Both the position numbers and the translations under genes were made by a program. This document shows, in pieces, positions 9,986-23,400 of a stretch of DNA of 64,000 nt. The notes below the pieces were generated by a model. That model saw nothing but the letters and a program-made list of their open reading frames with translations. It ran no database searches and was not told the origin of the DNA. How positions within the stretch are numbered: position 1 is the first letter of the stretch; each line of letters opens with the position of its first letter. Location: positions 38,710,566 through 38,774,565 of the forward strand of contig NC_086375.1 of NCBI RefSeq assembly GCF_036588685.1, read 5' to 3'. Source of the DNA: Mytilus trossulus. Lineage: Eukaryota; Mollusca; Bivalvia; Mytilida; Mytilidae.

Positions 9986-12900
9986 CGCTTTATTAATTTA
10001 TTTTCTTCAGTAGCTTAAATTTGCTTTCTCTTCAAAAATAGATTTTAACGAGAAAAAGAGAAATATTGATAACAATATCACATGTATGGATAAATGAAAT
10101 GTATCTATATTCTCACAAATGTCGTGATAGAAACACCTTGCTATCATGATATTACACGATTTAAAGGTACCTAGATACTTATTACGAACAATTAAGAGAA
10201 ATTCTATAATTTTTTTTTAGATATAGAATAAAATCATTGGAGAAATTAAACACTATTACAATTACATGTTTGGCTCTTAAATATTTTCTCTCATACATGC
10301 GCTGGGGGAAGTAAAAGAAGAATCTGGATCGCATTTTAGCCGAGATAAAACGAGTCTAATCTTTCTGGGCCTTCCAAAGATGAATTTGTTTCAAAATGCA
10401 TATATACCTTTATTCTCGTAAACCAAAGTACAATGGTACAGAGACAATGCAGATATTGTGTTCTTTTTCTTGTATTTTGTATTTCTAGAAAATTCCAAAT
10501 TTTAAAAGAAAGGATTGTAGTGGTTTTATAGAAGTTCAAATAAACATAAAATACATGGAAATAGCCTGCGCTGTTATTACTGTTTTACATTTTACATGTT
10601 GTATCATTTAAGCGTCTATACTTAGGTTTTACTTAGATTGTATTCTTTGGTATTACTATATACTAAAATAGAAATCAACGAATTAAACTATTGCGAATGC
10701 TTTCCACAAAACACCTTTCTTGTCCGGCAAAAAAACCACGAAAACAACAATCAAAGAGTATCAATAGAACCTAAACTTTGGTAAGAACAGCGCAGAATGA
10801 ATGACACAAACATGTGTGGCTTGCGGCAATAACTATTAAAATCTATGAGACGTCATCTCAATAACAATACCACTATAAAAAAGATCTTATAAGCAAACGG
10901 GACACATTATGCTGCACCATCGTACAAATTTAAAGACAAACTACGATAAAAAGTAAAATAATATATAAGACTGCATACAAACGGAAAACGAAGAGTACAT
11001 ACGTGTAAAACTATGGAATACTTTTTATATGTTCATTAAATTCTAACACATTCTGAGGAATTTGGTTGCAAAGTTCATTCAGGTTTATGATATTCTCTAC
11101 ACAATGTATAATATTTCGCGGCATTTTCATTATTTTTGTGTCATATTTAATCATATAGTTAACGCACACTTTTCATAACTTTTATTAGCAAGACAACTTA
11201 AAAATTTTGAAAAAGAGATATATAAAAGCAACTTTGCTTGTTTCAGAATCTTTTTAAAAGAATATGTTCATTATATATTTATTGTGTTGTTGCTAAACGA
11301 CCTTTAGTTGTATTGTATACTGTTGTTTGTCGTTTGGAGTTATTGTCGGTTTTCTCCAAGGCATTGTCAGAGATTTTGTTACTTATGAGTTTAATTGTTC
11401 CTTTGACTGTGAGTGACTTAAAGGGATAATGATTTTGAAAACAAAGTCGATATTTTGACTCGCTGTTTCAATTTACCAAAAACTTTTTTAAAAAAATATT
11501 TAGCAGGACAAACCTTGATCATGTAAAAACCGCAGTGTGTGTGTGTGTGTTTTTTTTTCTTTCTTATTTTGTATCAGAAAGTTCCCGCTACTTGTGCTGT
11601 ACAAATTATTTTGCTAATTACTATTAAACAATCGAAAGGTACTTCTGGTCATTACGAAGGAAGACAACAATTGAAATGTACATGTATCTGGTATCTAATG
11701 AAATGGCCGTTTCGTGTAAATGTACATCCGTACCAATTCCTTCTTTTCTAATCATTGAAAAATCTTTTGGGGTCTTCAGTAGATTGTACCAAGTAAATGA
11801 AAGTTATGGTCGAAGGATGGTTTATTTAATATTGTTGCTGAACATCTTACACAGGCGAAGATACTATAGTCCCAAACAAACAGATTTTCAAATGTAATTT
11901 GAAAGATTACAATTGTGACTGATAGAAGTAATCTTGATGTATTTAGATTATACGTATTAATTTCCGAATATCTAAACAGATCGTGCATATAAATATTTAT
12001 CAGCTAATTTATAGGTCGATTGTTTGATTCGTATAATTTGTTATTATTTTCATAAACTATGTATAGTATTGAAGCTGACTGTCAAAACACGAAACCAAGA
12101 ATATATTTATTTTCTTGTATCATATCATAGTTCTTTTGGATCTTTTTACTTCAAGGATGTCTTTAGTTTAAATATTCAAAGTGAAACTTGGTGCTTATAA
12201 TAGAATACACCGGACGTGTGTTATTAAAATAATCAAAAGAACACTTTTAGTTACATCTGTTAACTTCTGATGGGAGTTTAGGATTTGTTTCTGATGAATC
12301 TTATTTGATTTCACCAGTTCATAATCCCTTTTTTGGTTTAACACGGTTCTTGTGATTTATCATAGTTCTATTAGATTCTTTTGGGTGTTTTTGCAGTGAT
12401 TTTCCATCTTCAATATCCAAACTTGAAGCTTCGCAAGACGCTGCAATTGAGTGTTGTAATAAAATAACGTGAAAAACGACATGTTGCATGTTTGAATTAT
12501 AATTTAGTTACACCAGTTATAACGTTTTACTTGTTGAAGTTCATGGGTTGTTCCTGATGAAGCTATTCTGAATTTAGTCTTGGTATTATGGTTTCACATA
12601 GTGATGCTCCAAGTGTTAAAAGACGAGACTATCGTATTGCGTAAACAATCTTTTCCTTTTCAAACTATTCGTCAGTAATGCGGAACAGTTTTATATATGT
12701 TACGTAGACGCCCTATCTTGAATAGATCTGGTGAAGTATGAAGTGATAACTTTAAATTTATAAGTTTAATGTGAAATGGTGAATGTTGATATTGATGTAG
12801 GTAAGACCAATTATAAAAAAAATAACTTATTTTTAATTATCTTAATTTTGATTTTCATTTTAAGATGTTTATCATGAGTGTTGAGAGTTTACATTAATAT

Positions 12901-14014
12901 AATAAGATTGCTTTGTGATCTGTTGAACTATTGTCGTTTCTAGACGTTGATCCTGAAGATTTTTAAAGTTAACATTACTATACAGATTGCTATACGACAT
13001 GTAAGATAAAAGTGTCACCCAAAATTACACACTTGACTGTCGTTTGCTGCACTTCATATGTTACCATGCAGATCTATTACATAACTGTGAAAGAGACAAC
13101 AAAGAAACAGTTCAATTAAATAACATGTGTGTTTAGAAACACCGAAAAAGACCCATGTTTATGTTTTACCTCAAGTGTCCTTGAATAACTATACAGCGTA
13201 TCACACAAGTTTTACAATACTGTAATAAACCTCTATTGCGCATATACATGTACATTTAACTAATATTATCGTACTTTCTATGCACTACTATTTTTTTCCC
13301 TTAAAAGTAGTTTATTACATGTTTTATAGTTCCACTTGTGCAGATACATGTATTTGAAATGTTCGGACTGATTTGTCTATCAGGTAAATTGGGTTGTAAT
13401 ATATCCGATATGATCTGAACAAGAAAAAATAATAACTTTAAATTGGATTTTAAAGGAAATATTACGAATTTGAAAGGATTGCATTAGATTTTAAGGTTAG
13501 CAACTTTTATATATCTGATTGTTTACGAGATCGATACCTCAAAATTTAGTGTGTTTTTAGAGGGATCAGTCAAGCAACTTATTCGTATTCTTGAGAAAAA
13601 AAGATGCTTGTATGGATTAAAAAAATGTAATATATACTTTTCAATGTCGTTGCTAAATATACAGATTTTACACAATAAACTTAAATCCTTTTTGGGCTTT
13701 AATAGGTAATTCAAACAGGTTATTGTATCTCACATGCATGGGTGACTAAGCCAACTGTGTCATTCTCAATATACTGTAGTCCTGTAATCATGGTAATGTC
13801 AGGGCCATACATTTTGTAGTTGTACGTATAGTACAAATAACAATGTTTGTAAAGAAAGAGTTATACTCTTACTACCAGTAGATTAATGTAATGCTTTCCT
13901 AGCTTTATATCATGAATTATAGTCTTATTTGTAGTATATTTATATTTTGGTGATAGTGAAAACTATCATGATTGGCAGTTATTCAGTGTTTATTTGTCTT
14001 TTTATTTCCAGGAT
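9986..14014. other. Intergenic between the two GT31 genes
   Basis: About 4 kb with no recognisable gene. A GT microsatellite lies at 11536-11551. Between 12100 and 12650 some phrases recur (TTATCATAGTTCT at about 12119 and 12357; CCTGATGAAG-like blocks), suggesting a very old tandem duplication, but the match is weak. Confidence 0.45.
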
Positions 14015-14089
14015 ATGTAAGCTAGACAACAATATGTTGAACAGAAATTCAGTTCTTTTGAAGATTTTCATATATTAAGTATTAATTGG
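14015..14089 (+). other. Possible untranslated 5' exon of GT31 gene 2
   Basis: A good acceptor (TTTATTTCCAG) precedes, and a donor (TTG|GTAAGTGG) follows, a 75-base segment with several stops. It could be a leader exon spliced to the acceptor at 15166. The evidence is splice signals only. Confidence 0.25.
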
Positions 14090-15203
14090 TAAGTGGTTTG
14101 ATTAAGTTTATTTAACAAATTTTAAATATCTACCAAAACATAAAAATAAAAATATCTTGAGTGCTTACCGATAAGCATTTCCTTTATAATTTTTTATGGC
14201 TTGCTACTTATCTTAATTTCCGGAAAACAAAATTCAACAAGGAAATTGCTAGATATCAAGGCAGAAATCATTCAGGAAGTCTTATAAATTGTTTGAGATA
14301 ATTCATAGATTTATGAATTTTAAATAATATGTTCTTGGAAAACATGCATCTCGTTACTCTTCCTTGGTATCAATCAAATGTCAAAACAAAAATAACACAC
14401 GGAACAATTGAATATTTATATAGCATTCCTTTTTCCTGTTTACTGGATATCACGTTTAATAAAACAAAACCAATCGTCTAGAGGATCGATTTTTGACTAA
14501 TTTTCATTGTATGTAACGCAAGTACCAGACGTTTGGATGCGTGTGTTCCGGGTAGGAGGAGGAGGAGGGCTTCATTTATACTGTATTCTTAATTTTTTAG
14601 GGCATTTGTCTATATTTTATTTCTTTTGTCCATTATTATATATTCTTTACATTTAAGCACATTAATTATAATTCTTCTTTAAGCCAATTTCTTTATATAT
14701 TTTTGTTGAATTTTCTCTATTCCTGATTCTTTTTAATCTTTTTTTTTCTATTTTATAAGCGATATTAAAAAAGATATATGAATACATTCAATCACAAAAA
14801 TTCATTTAAAACATGTTTTCGAACCAGTTGCCCTATCCGCTTCATGCACATTGTTCAAATAGAGTTACCTCCCGTTTGACAGAAAAAAACTTTAATAGTA
14901 CATGATGGTGGCGAAATAATTAACGTTCAGAAAGTACTTAAAATAAAACTGTCAAGTCATTTTGTGAGAATGTTGTCAATATTGCATATTCGATCACTTT
15001 ATCTGATTTGACCATCCCTCAACTTATCTTCAACCATTTTCATTATTTATTGTTTACTTTTAAAATTCAAAGTGCGAATCCATCTTAAATATCCTCATTA
15101 GTATTGGCATTATAAACTGTCATTTAAGGTATACATAAATCAGAATAGTTCTTTTTCTTTCGACAGAATTCACCATATCACTACAAGATACTCACTTAAC
15201 AGA

Positions 15204-16301
15204 ATGAAGAAAGAAACACAGCATATAAAGTTTTTGCTATTAGTCGTATTCGTGGCACTTTCGTGTGTCTGTGTAGCAATCATCAACGATTTAATGTCAC
15301 CTTTAAGTAACCCTTTATTAATAAATGGCGCCCACGTAAATAAACGCTTTATGCTATGGATGGAAGAGCCAACGCCAGAGACTCATACTACTAGTCCGAA
15401 TACTCGATCAATTAGATCAAAAACGATTTACCCTATTGTGTCACAGGGTTATAAAATAAACAACAAGGATATATGCAGAGGAGTAGAAAAGGTGTCTGTG
15501 ATAGTTATTGTCCACACAGCTCCGAGCCATTTCCTACGTCGAGTCAGAATGAGAAGTACATGGCTTAATTCTACATATTATAGTCCAGAAAATGTTAGGG
15601 TTGTGTTTTTACTCGGTTTAGTTCCTGATTTGATAACACAGGTTAAACTTGAGCAAGAAAGTAAAATATATAAAGATATAGTGCAAGGAAATTTTATTGA
15701 TTCTTATCGGAATTTAACTCATAAAGGAGTTACCGGATATAAATGGATCTCAGAACATTGTATGAATGCTGAAATAGTTGCAAAAATAGACGACGATGCC
15801 TTTATTAATTTCTTCAAATTGTTCGAAGATATGTCAGATTTGAAACACAAGAAAAGGACAATGTATTGCAACAAAATCCCTAAAGGATCAATGGCAATCA
15901 TCCGTAAAAATACCAGTAAATGGTACGTCGATGAATACGAATTTAAAGACATGAAATTATATCCACATACGTATTGTAGTGGTTTTACAGTATTCATTTC
16001 TATAGATCTAATACCCATGTTATATCGTGCAGCTATTGGATCGGCATTTTTCTGGGTAGATGATTTTTTTCTATTTGGACTTTTACCATCTCGTATACCC
16101 GGTGTTGTTCACGAAGGTATACGACCTAATTTAACGTTCATGCCAAAAGAGGCATATACTTGTTATATACGTTATGGTAAGAACTGTCAATATCTTGTTT
16201 TTCCTGCGAAGGATAGAGAGATAAGTAAAATGTGGCTAGCTATGACACACGATAGAAAACAAAGTATATATGGGAACTTCTATATGAATTTACCAGCATA
16301 A
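15204..16301 (+). CDS. Beta-1,3-galactosyltransferase-like glycosyltransferase (GT31), gene 2
   Basis: This 365-residue type II Golgi-type glycosyltransferase is the tandem paralogue of the gene at 7599-8699, on the same strand 6.5 kb away. Roughly two thirds of residues agree. A membrane anchor covers about residues 9-28. The GT31 motifs are RVRMRSTW (113-120), VVFLLG (133-138), YKDIVQGNFIDSYRNLTHKG (156-175), the metal-binding DDD (196-198), YCSGFTVFIS (257-266) and WVDDFFLFG (284-292). N-linked sites at WLNST, RNLT and PNLT are shared with gene 1. The N-terminal stem (about 30-75) is the least conserved part. The ATG at 15204 lies 38 bases after a splice acceptor (TTTCGACAG ending 15166), and coding is again in a single exon. 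The reading frame is intact. The substrate is unknown. Confidence 0.93.
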   Translation: MKKETQHIKFLLLVVFVALSCVCVAIINDLMSPLSNPLLINGAHVNKRFMLWMEEPTPETHTTSPNTRSIRSKTIYPIVSQGYKINNKDICRGVEKVSVIVIVHTAPSHFLRRVRMRSTWLNSTYYSPENVRVVFLLGLVPDLITQVKLEQESKIYKDIVQGNFIDSYRNLTHKGVTGYKWISEHCMNAEIVAKIDDDAFINFFKLFEDMSDLKHKKRTMYCNKIPKGSMAIIRKNTSKWYVDEYEFKDMKLYPHTYCSGFTVFISIDLIPMLYRAAIGSAFFWVDDFFLFGLLPSRIPGVVHEGIRPNLTFMPKEAYTCYIRYGKNCQYLVFPAKDREISKMWLAMTHDRKQSIYGNFYMNLPA

Positions 16302-17376
16302 CGAATTGTGGGTAATTTATTAAACGACGCAGACGCCATTTCTGTAATTTACAAAGTGAGAAACAGCAATAATCACTTTAAATTTAAAAAAGACACTGTC
16401 AGCTCAAATGGATGAAATAAGTCGAACAAGATGTGAACACGACCGAAACATGAGTTCAAGAAATCCCAAAATACATAAAGAGATATTAACAAACTTTCGT
16501 GAAAGACCTGATCATGAGCTTCTTAAGAAGGAACTGCTCCCTTGATACTATTATTACTCATCGTAGGATTTAACGATTTTTTAGTGTGGACTATTTAAAA
16601 AAAAGCTGTGACGTTGACTTAGCCAAGCTTAATCTTACTATGTGGAGTTTTATCATTGATATTTTTAAAATGACACATTGTACTTGCTTCGTATGAACAA
16701 TCATATATATATATATATATATATAACGATATCACCATTTTTATTTTATTACAACAATTTCATAAACATAACAACAAACAAAACAATAAATCAATAAATT
16801 TAACAGTATTCTTAGACTCATCATTCATTCAATTTATAGAATATTGATAATAACTTCTACTAAAGTAACTTGCTTAACACGATTAGCATATAGCGCATTT
16901 GGACCATTCCTTATGATACCTTAATACACGTATCACGTTAGAATTGTCAAAGTTGGCCAAATTGATAATGAGTATGCATGTACTGTTGCACACAATCTTA
17001 CATTTACACGCTTGCTTTTTTTTAATTTACAGCCCTGCAGCATATTAGAATCAAACAATGATCTATAAATTAAATGAAAGTTCTTTGGTATGATAGTTAT
17101 CGTTGTGTGATTGAAAGACTTGTAATCGCGAAACTGACAAATGTGGTTTATGAGGGATGTGTCACCTAAATTGTTCAATGTAATCTGTATCTTAACTTTT
17201 TATATATGTTTTGAATTGATCTCAAATGATATATAGTTATAAGTTTGTTTTTCAATTTCGGTTCATTCACATCGCTTTTATACCACTTTATCCGCCTGGA
17301 TGTAATGAAAGACTTTCCAAAAAGCAGATTCAGATAAAATGAATGTAGTGGGCATGTCACCAAAAATATCATCATG
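16302..17376. other. Convergent intergenic stretch with an (AT)n microsatellite
   Basis: This separates GT31 gene 2 (plus) from ABCG5-like gene 1 (minus), so the two converge here. It has an AT dinucleotide run at 16703-16725 and AATAAA-type sequences near 16784-16797 that could serve GT31 gene 2. I see no gene. Confidence 0.5.
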
Positions 17377-17382
17377 TTTATT
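17377..17382 (-). promoter_or_regulatory. Candidate poly(A) signal of ABCG5-like gene 1
   Basis: On the minus strand an AATAAA lies about 100 bases downstream of the stop codon at 17481-17483. Position and sequence fit; usage is inferred. Confidence 0.4.
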
Positions 17383-17480
17383 ACTTGTGCTATTTTCAAA
17401 AAATATTCTTATTCACTTTTGATTGGTTCATGCACACCCACCGCGTCCATTTCAAATCCGCCCGATGTGGGATAATAGTT

Positions 17481-20400
17481 TCAATGCATATTAGGTATGC
17501 CTCTTATTTTAAAGGCAACAATGGTAAAAAATAGAAACGACACCATGAAACCACCTAATGCCCAAAAGTTTCTTCTCATATGCTCTACAGCATCTGGGTA
17601 ATAATCGGCCAAATATTTCTCTCCGGTGGGATACTGACATGGTATATCTGCAAAATAAAACAAAGCAAAATTTACTAAATTGGGCTTTTCCAATATTTCT
17701 TTTCGCGTAACAATTCGTCAATGCCTAATTTCAGTCAATTTTGCTCATTTTAGGAAATGACATCGGTTCGACCTTAGCTTTTCAAAAACATTTTTTTTGC
17801 CTTTCAGTTAGAATTGTCACTCATATAAATCAAAGCAATCAAATACTGTCAAAATGCAAAATAATAATGATATGAAAATTAATGTCTTACTTTGCTCAGG
17901 CGGACAAGTAAAATTAAGTCCACTGAATTCATTGGCTACGAGAATCTCAGCACTGTATTTCATAACGCTTAGCCAACTGCCCCATTGAAATATGTCAAGC
18001 ATGTTTGGAAACGACCTGTGAAAAAGAAACAGTATTATTCAACAATTGAAACATGAGAGCCGTGGTGTAGTGGTTAGTGCATCGGACTACTAACACAAAG
18101 GTTCCTGGTTCGATTCCCGTTTGGGATGAAAATTTCAGGAACTCAATTTTCGGCTCTCCCTTGACACCATTAGCGAGTATGGTCTTAAGGAAACGATGAT
18201 AGTCCGTCGGAAGGGGACGATAAATGGCTGACCCGTGTTAAGAGAGAGCCAAATCTCTTGCACGTTAAAGACACCCTTGTAGATTTCGAAAAAGAGTAGG
18301 CTAATGCCGCTACAAGGCAGCACTCGCACCCGCAAAGTGGAAAGGGATTAATATAAGTTGCAAAACTTGTTTCCCAATCCACTCTAAATAAATATGTTTA
18401 AACTAAACATAGGGAAAGGAAATTGGTGTTTTTTCTTTATATTTTCTTGCCTTCCAGTTCACTTTTCCATTAGGCTAAATCATATTTAAAAAAAATGACG
18501 ACTAATGAATTCATGAATGGAGAAGTAAAACGCACTATGTTTTCGCGTTCCTCACTTGAAACAAAGAGGCACTTTTTAAAACACCATACATTGTCGCATC
18601 ACCATTTCACGTAAGGTAAGAATCAAACTCTCGTAATGATATGACACGCACCTGTTTTTGGATTCAAAATATACATACGAAGACTGATTTTTTCTTAAGT
18701 ACGTCTACTATAGGACAAAACAACGAGTGAAAGAAATTAAAAAAAACCAAAAAAACAAAAAAGGTCTTGAAGAGTTCGGTCTTGGTTTATTAAAAAAAAC
18801 GATTTGGTTTTTCTGCATACCTGAGAAATCCCGTTGCTATGAGTACTGACGCCGACAATATTAAAGCCGATGTACTGTTGGCGATCTGTGGATTGAAGAA
18901 TACTCCCATCACACCCACTGTCATAATCTCACCAATAAAATGCAGAACAAATATGGTGGCATAGTATATAGCAAATCTGCTCCACGAAGGATGAAGTCCT
19001 GTCACCCTGCAAGGTAAAACAATATAATTTTTGAATTCGTGAATTCTCTATAAGAAAAAAAACGGCGTGTGTGTTTTGATTTTGAATTGGATGTTGGTTG
19101 GTGCATATAACATATTTCGTTGAAATGATTGTCCTTTAATGATGTATTTTGCACGAAACTTGGACAAGCCACAAACGTCACAACAGTTTGATAAAATACA
19201 ATGCAATAACTCGACAAAAACTTTTCATGTAAATTCCCATCTCTATCAATACAGAACAACATAATAACAAATATCTTACCAATAAACTATAATGCTGAAT
19301 ATCATAGCTGATATTGCCTGGAATGGGATGACATGTATAGCATACGACAGTAGGAAAGACGTTGTCGAGTACAGACCATCCCGACATTCTCTGAAATAGA
19401 GGTCTCTTAAAGGCGGAACTGTAAAAAAATATACGATTTCAATACACCCAAAGTGAGCATCATGTATTTGCAAATCAAATTATATATTGGACTAAAGTAT
19501 ATTATTACTGGTAGCTATGTATTGAGGTATTATATATGGGACAGAGTTATTTCTCTTTTGCCGACATGGCTGGTCTGATCAATCGTTTAAAAAAACTCAC
19601 AGTACATTTTTTTTCTTTTGATGAAAACAGTATGTAATTTATATGGACAACAAAGCTCTTAAACAAATATTTGTCAAATGTCTGCAACTATTTGTACGCA
19701 ACACCTGTAAGATTGCTCAACTATTACCAAAATTAACGTTTTATTTTTTTTTTAATTTGCTGCTTTTTAAAGACCACTTTAGTTGTTGTCAAAATTGAAA
19801 CCTATTTTATCTTAGTTGTTCCTACCAAATAAGTCTAATAAACACTTTACTCCAGTACGTATACAGCAAACTTCGAAGTCACAAAAACGTGACAGTTTAA
19901 TATATCATTAATATTATTTCACTGAATTTGTACCTAGCAGCCGCAAGTTTCTTAAAACATTGAGGGTTTGATTGATTCGTGAATGCTTTACGACGCATCG
20001 CCACAAAAATTATATTAGAATATAAACTTACAGACGCCAACAGCAATTAGGATCCCTACATATGTTGGTACACCGACTGACTGGTACATAAGTCCAATTC
20101 TGTCCTGTATAGATTTCTGATCTGTCTTTATATGTCCCAGAAAGGCACATACAAACGGTACAAACAATGATAACATTATCAAACGGGACATGTATATAGT
20201 TCTGTCCCTTTTAAGATTTACAAGCATTCGACTACAAAAAAAAATTATTGGGTTATCAATTCACAAAACTGTCAAATATTCAAACTCTTGTTAATAAAAC
20301 GATGGCGTCGTTTAATAAACAGAAAGTTTCAAACGTCCATTAAAATTAAATTTATTACAACTGCACCCAATAGCGCTTGTGTGGAATAACATTAAGTAGT

Positions 20401-23400
20401 AAACCTCATGGAACAAAGATCTGATGGACAAGAAAAGATAAATGCACAGACGAGGTGACAAAAAAAATTGAAAAATTGAATTAACTTGTATAGAATGAAA
20501 CTAGCAGTTGTTTCCACAAAGTATATACTGTAGCGAATCAAATGGCTAATGACAGTAGCCTCGTCAGAAGTTTATCGTATGTAATATGTTATGGTTTTAT
20601 TCATTTGGAGAATTAGGTGTTAATAGTAGATCTTGGATTGTTTCTTCTGCATTCATTATTCATGGACTGATTTCATATGTTCGATATATATATGTATCAT
20701 ATCAGTTCCATACAACTTAAATCTTGGTACAATATATATGGTAGCAATATTCATTCCCAAATAAGGTACACCGATTAAAAATCAAACTATGCATAGATTT
20801 TAAAAGACAATATACAAGTATCGTGAGCAAACGTCACAATTTGCCAAAGAAATTAACATACAGATATTCATTTTAGGTTTTGAATGAAGTTCTAATTTCC
20901 GTTACGGATGTGATTTTCAACAATTGATTAATTCTATTATGTTGATTTATAGCAAATAATGCAAATTTCAACTTACCCAATCAAACAATAAAGCACCCGC
21001 ATCAAACTCGGAGGCTGAGGTTTGAAGAAGAACAACATAGTCCTCCTTGTCGAATGCCTCAAAGTTTCTTCTTCAATGTTGTGAATATTTTCATCATTGA
21101 TTGAAGAATTTGAGAAAGCTTGAACTAGCTTTTGTACTTTAGACATAGTTTCAATTTCACGTTCATGGTTTCTTCTGTCAATGCTGGCGAGATCAACTGC
21201 AAAAAGAAATATAATATATAGGATTCTGTATTTGAGAACAAGTTATGAACATTTTTTTTTAGGAAGGGATCCGTTATGTTTTAATTTCACAGTTCTTTTA
21301 AAGAGAAGTTTGCTGAAATTTGATATACTGTGTAGAATGCTATTTTTTCTTCAGTTTTTACTGTTTCTAAAAACTCATTTTGTAGTTAATGCTTTAATAT
21401 ATGTCATTTTCACTTGATAGATAATTACAGATAACATTTCAAATTGAGCTCCTTATGATTATTTTCGTGTAAAATAAAATATATAATGTTTCGACCATAA
21501 CTGTTTCAAGACCGTTATATAATAAGACCATACTACAATAGATTTAAAACTTGAAATTTTTCCACTTATTACATAAAGAATTTATTCTCATCTACATATA
21601 TATGAACATTACCATAGTGATCAAATGGGCTAGCATATGTAGGACAAGGGTAGCCGAGATCTTGGAAATATTCCACCATTTGTCCTGACTTTCCGAAGTA
21701 TACCATCTCTCCCATACTCAGGAGCCCTATCTTATCAAACATTTTAAAGACATCAGAACGAGGTTGGTGAATTGTCAAAATCACTATTTTACCATTGTGA
21801 GCAATGTCTGATAAACTTGACACAAGATGGCGTGTTGTACAACTGTCAAGTCCAGTAGTTGGCTCGTCCAGGAGAAGGATTTCTGAAGAAGAAAAGTTTG
21901 TATTTTAATATCCTTACTTTACCATGCACTTTTTTGTGCGTTAACGTTTTCACAACAGTTTTTAAAAGTCCCCGCAACTTATTTTGGTGTTGCTTCTAGA
22001 ATGTTGAGAACTGATGAGATACATAGATTCAGCGAAAGGAATACTCTAGAATAACTTAAATTCGACCCATTAAACTATGAGAGTAATGCATAATAATGCC
22101 TACAAAATAGCATCAGAATAGCAATGGAATATCAATATAGATAAAGTGTAAGTAATATGTTTGTCGTAAAGGTTATTTCCTCCAAGTAAGTTATGCCAAA
22201 GTCAATGTTTAATTTGTTAAATCAGTTGTAAATATCTCAAAATCATTTGGTTAATACAATTCCCAGAGGTAATTAATTGTATTCTTCAAAATGTTTCAGA
22301 ATATGGTACAATGAACTTCATTTAAAATTTTAACATTTTATCCTGTTTAGACTGAATATTTTCTGCATTTATATGCATGAACATTTTAAGTCTGAGACAA
22401 AGACTATCTTATTGCATTAAATATTGAAACCCAATTGAAAGATTTTCTTGGAACACTATCTTGTTTTTAAAATTGTGATTACATGCGAGTTAACAACCAT
22501 ATATCTAAAAATAAAAGATGTTGTATGAGTGTCAATAAGACAACCCCCATCAAAAAATAAAAGATGTTGTATGAGTGTCAATAAGACAACCCCCATCCAA
22601 GTCACAATGTATAAAAAGTTACCAATCAAAGGTCAACCATAAAGCTAGTATGTAATCTGAAGATATTTGTTTTCAATCACAACAAACAATTTCAGTCAAT
22701 CCAGAGCTCTTTTGTGTTTTTCTTTGTGTGTGAATATCTGTTCAAAATTACTCACTAGGGTCTTGAAGAAGTTGAATTGCAATAGTTACTCGTCGTCTTT
22801 CGCCACCAGATATTCCTCGGACTACAGAACCACCAACTCTCGAGTCTGCTACGTGTTTTAATCCCATTTCTGCTATAGCCTTGTCAACCTTAAATAAGAA
22901 GACATTAATATTTAAAAACACTTCAACAATTGAGAACTATTATGCCCTGATAATGTGACAAAAGACTACAGAGATCATTTCAGTTGTAAATAAAGGCAAC
23001 AGTATGAATCTGGCATGAAACCAATTTCAGGATGTTTTTGAACATTTATTCTCATCTTAGTTTCCTATGGTGTTGAAAAGGTAAAGTAACAAAAATGCCG
23101 AATTCCGAGGAAATTCAAAAATGTTAAGACCCTAATCAAATGACCAAATTAAAAGAACATACACATCAATCGAATTGATAACAACTGTCATATACTTGAC
23201 TTGATAAAGGCATTTTCTAATGCAGAAAATAGTTGTTTTATAGCTAGTTAAACCTCTCACTCATATGACAGTAGCATACGATTCCATGATATTGACAACG
23301 ATTTGTGAGCAAAACAACCAGGCATAATAGGTTAAACTGTCAAGAATAGGGGTACACCAGTCAACAATGTGTTATAATCTTAATCACTGTAAAAACAAAC

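Noticed and set aside
18057..18130. Functional tRNA gene
   Set aside because: Box A and box B are present, but the acceptor stem does not pair and a SINE body follows.
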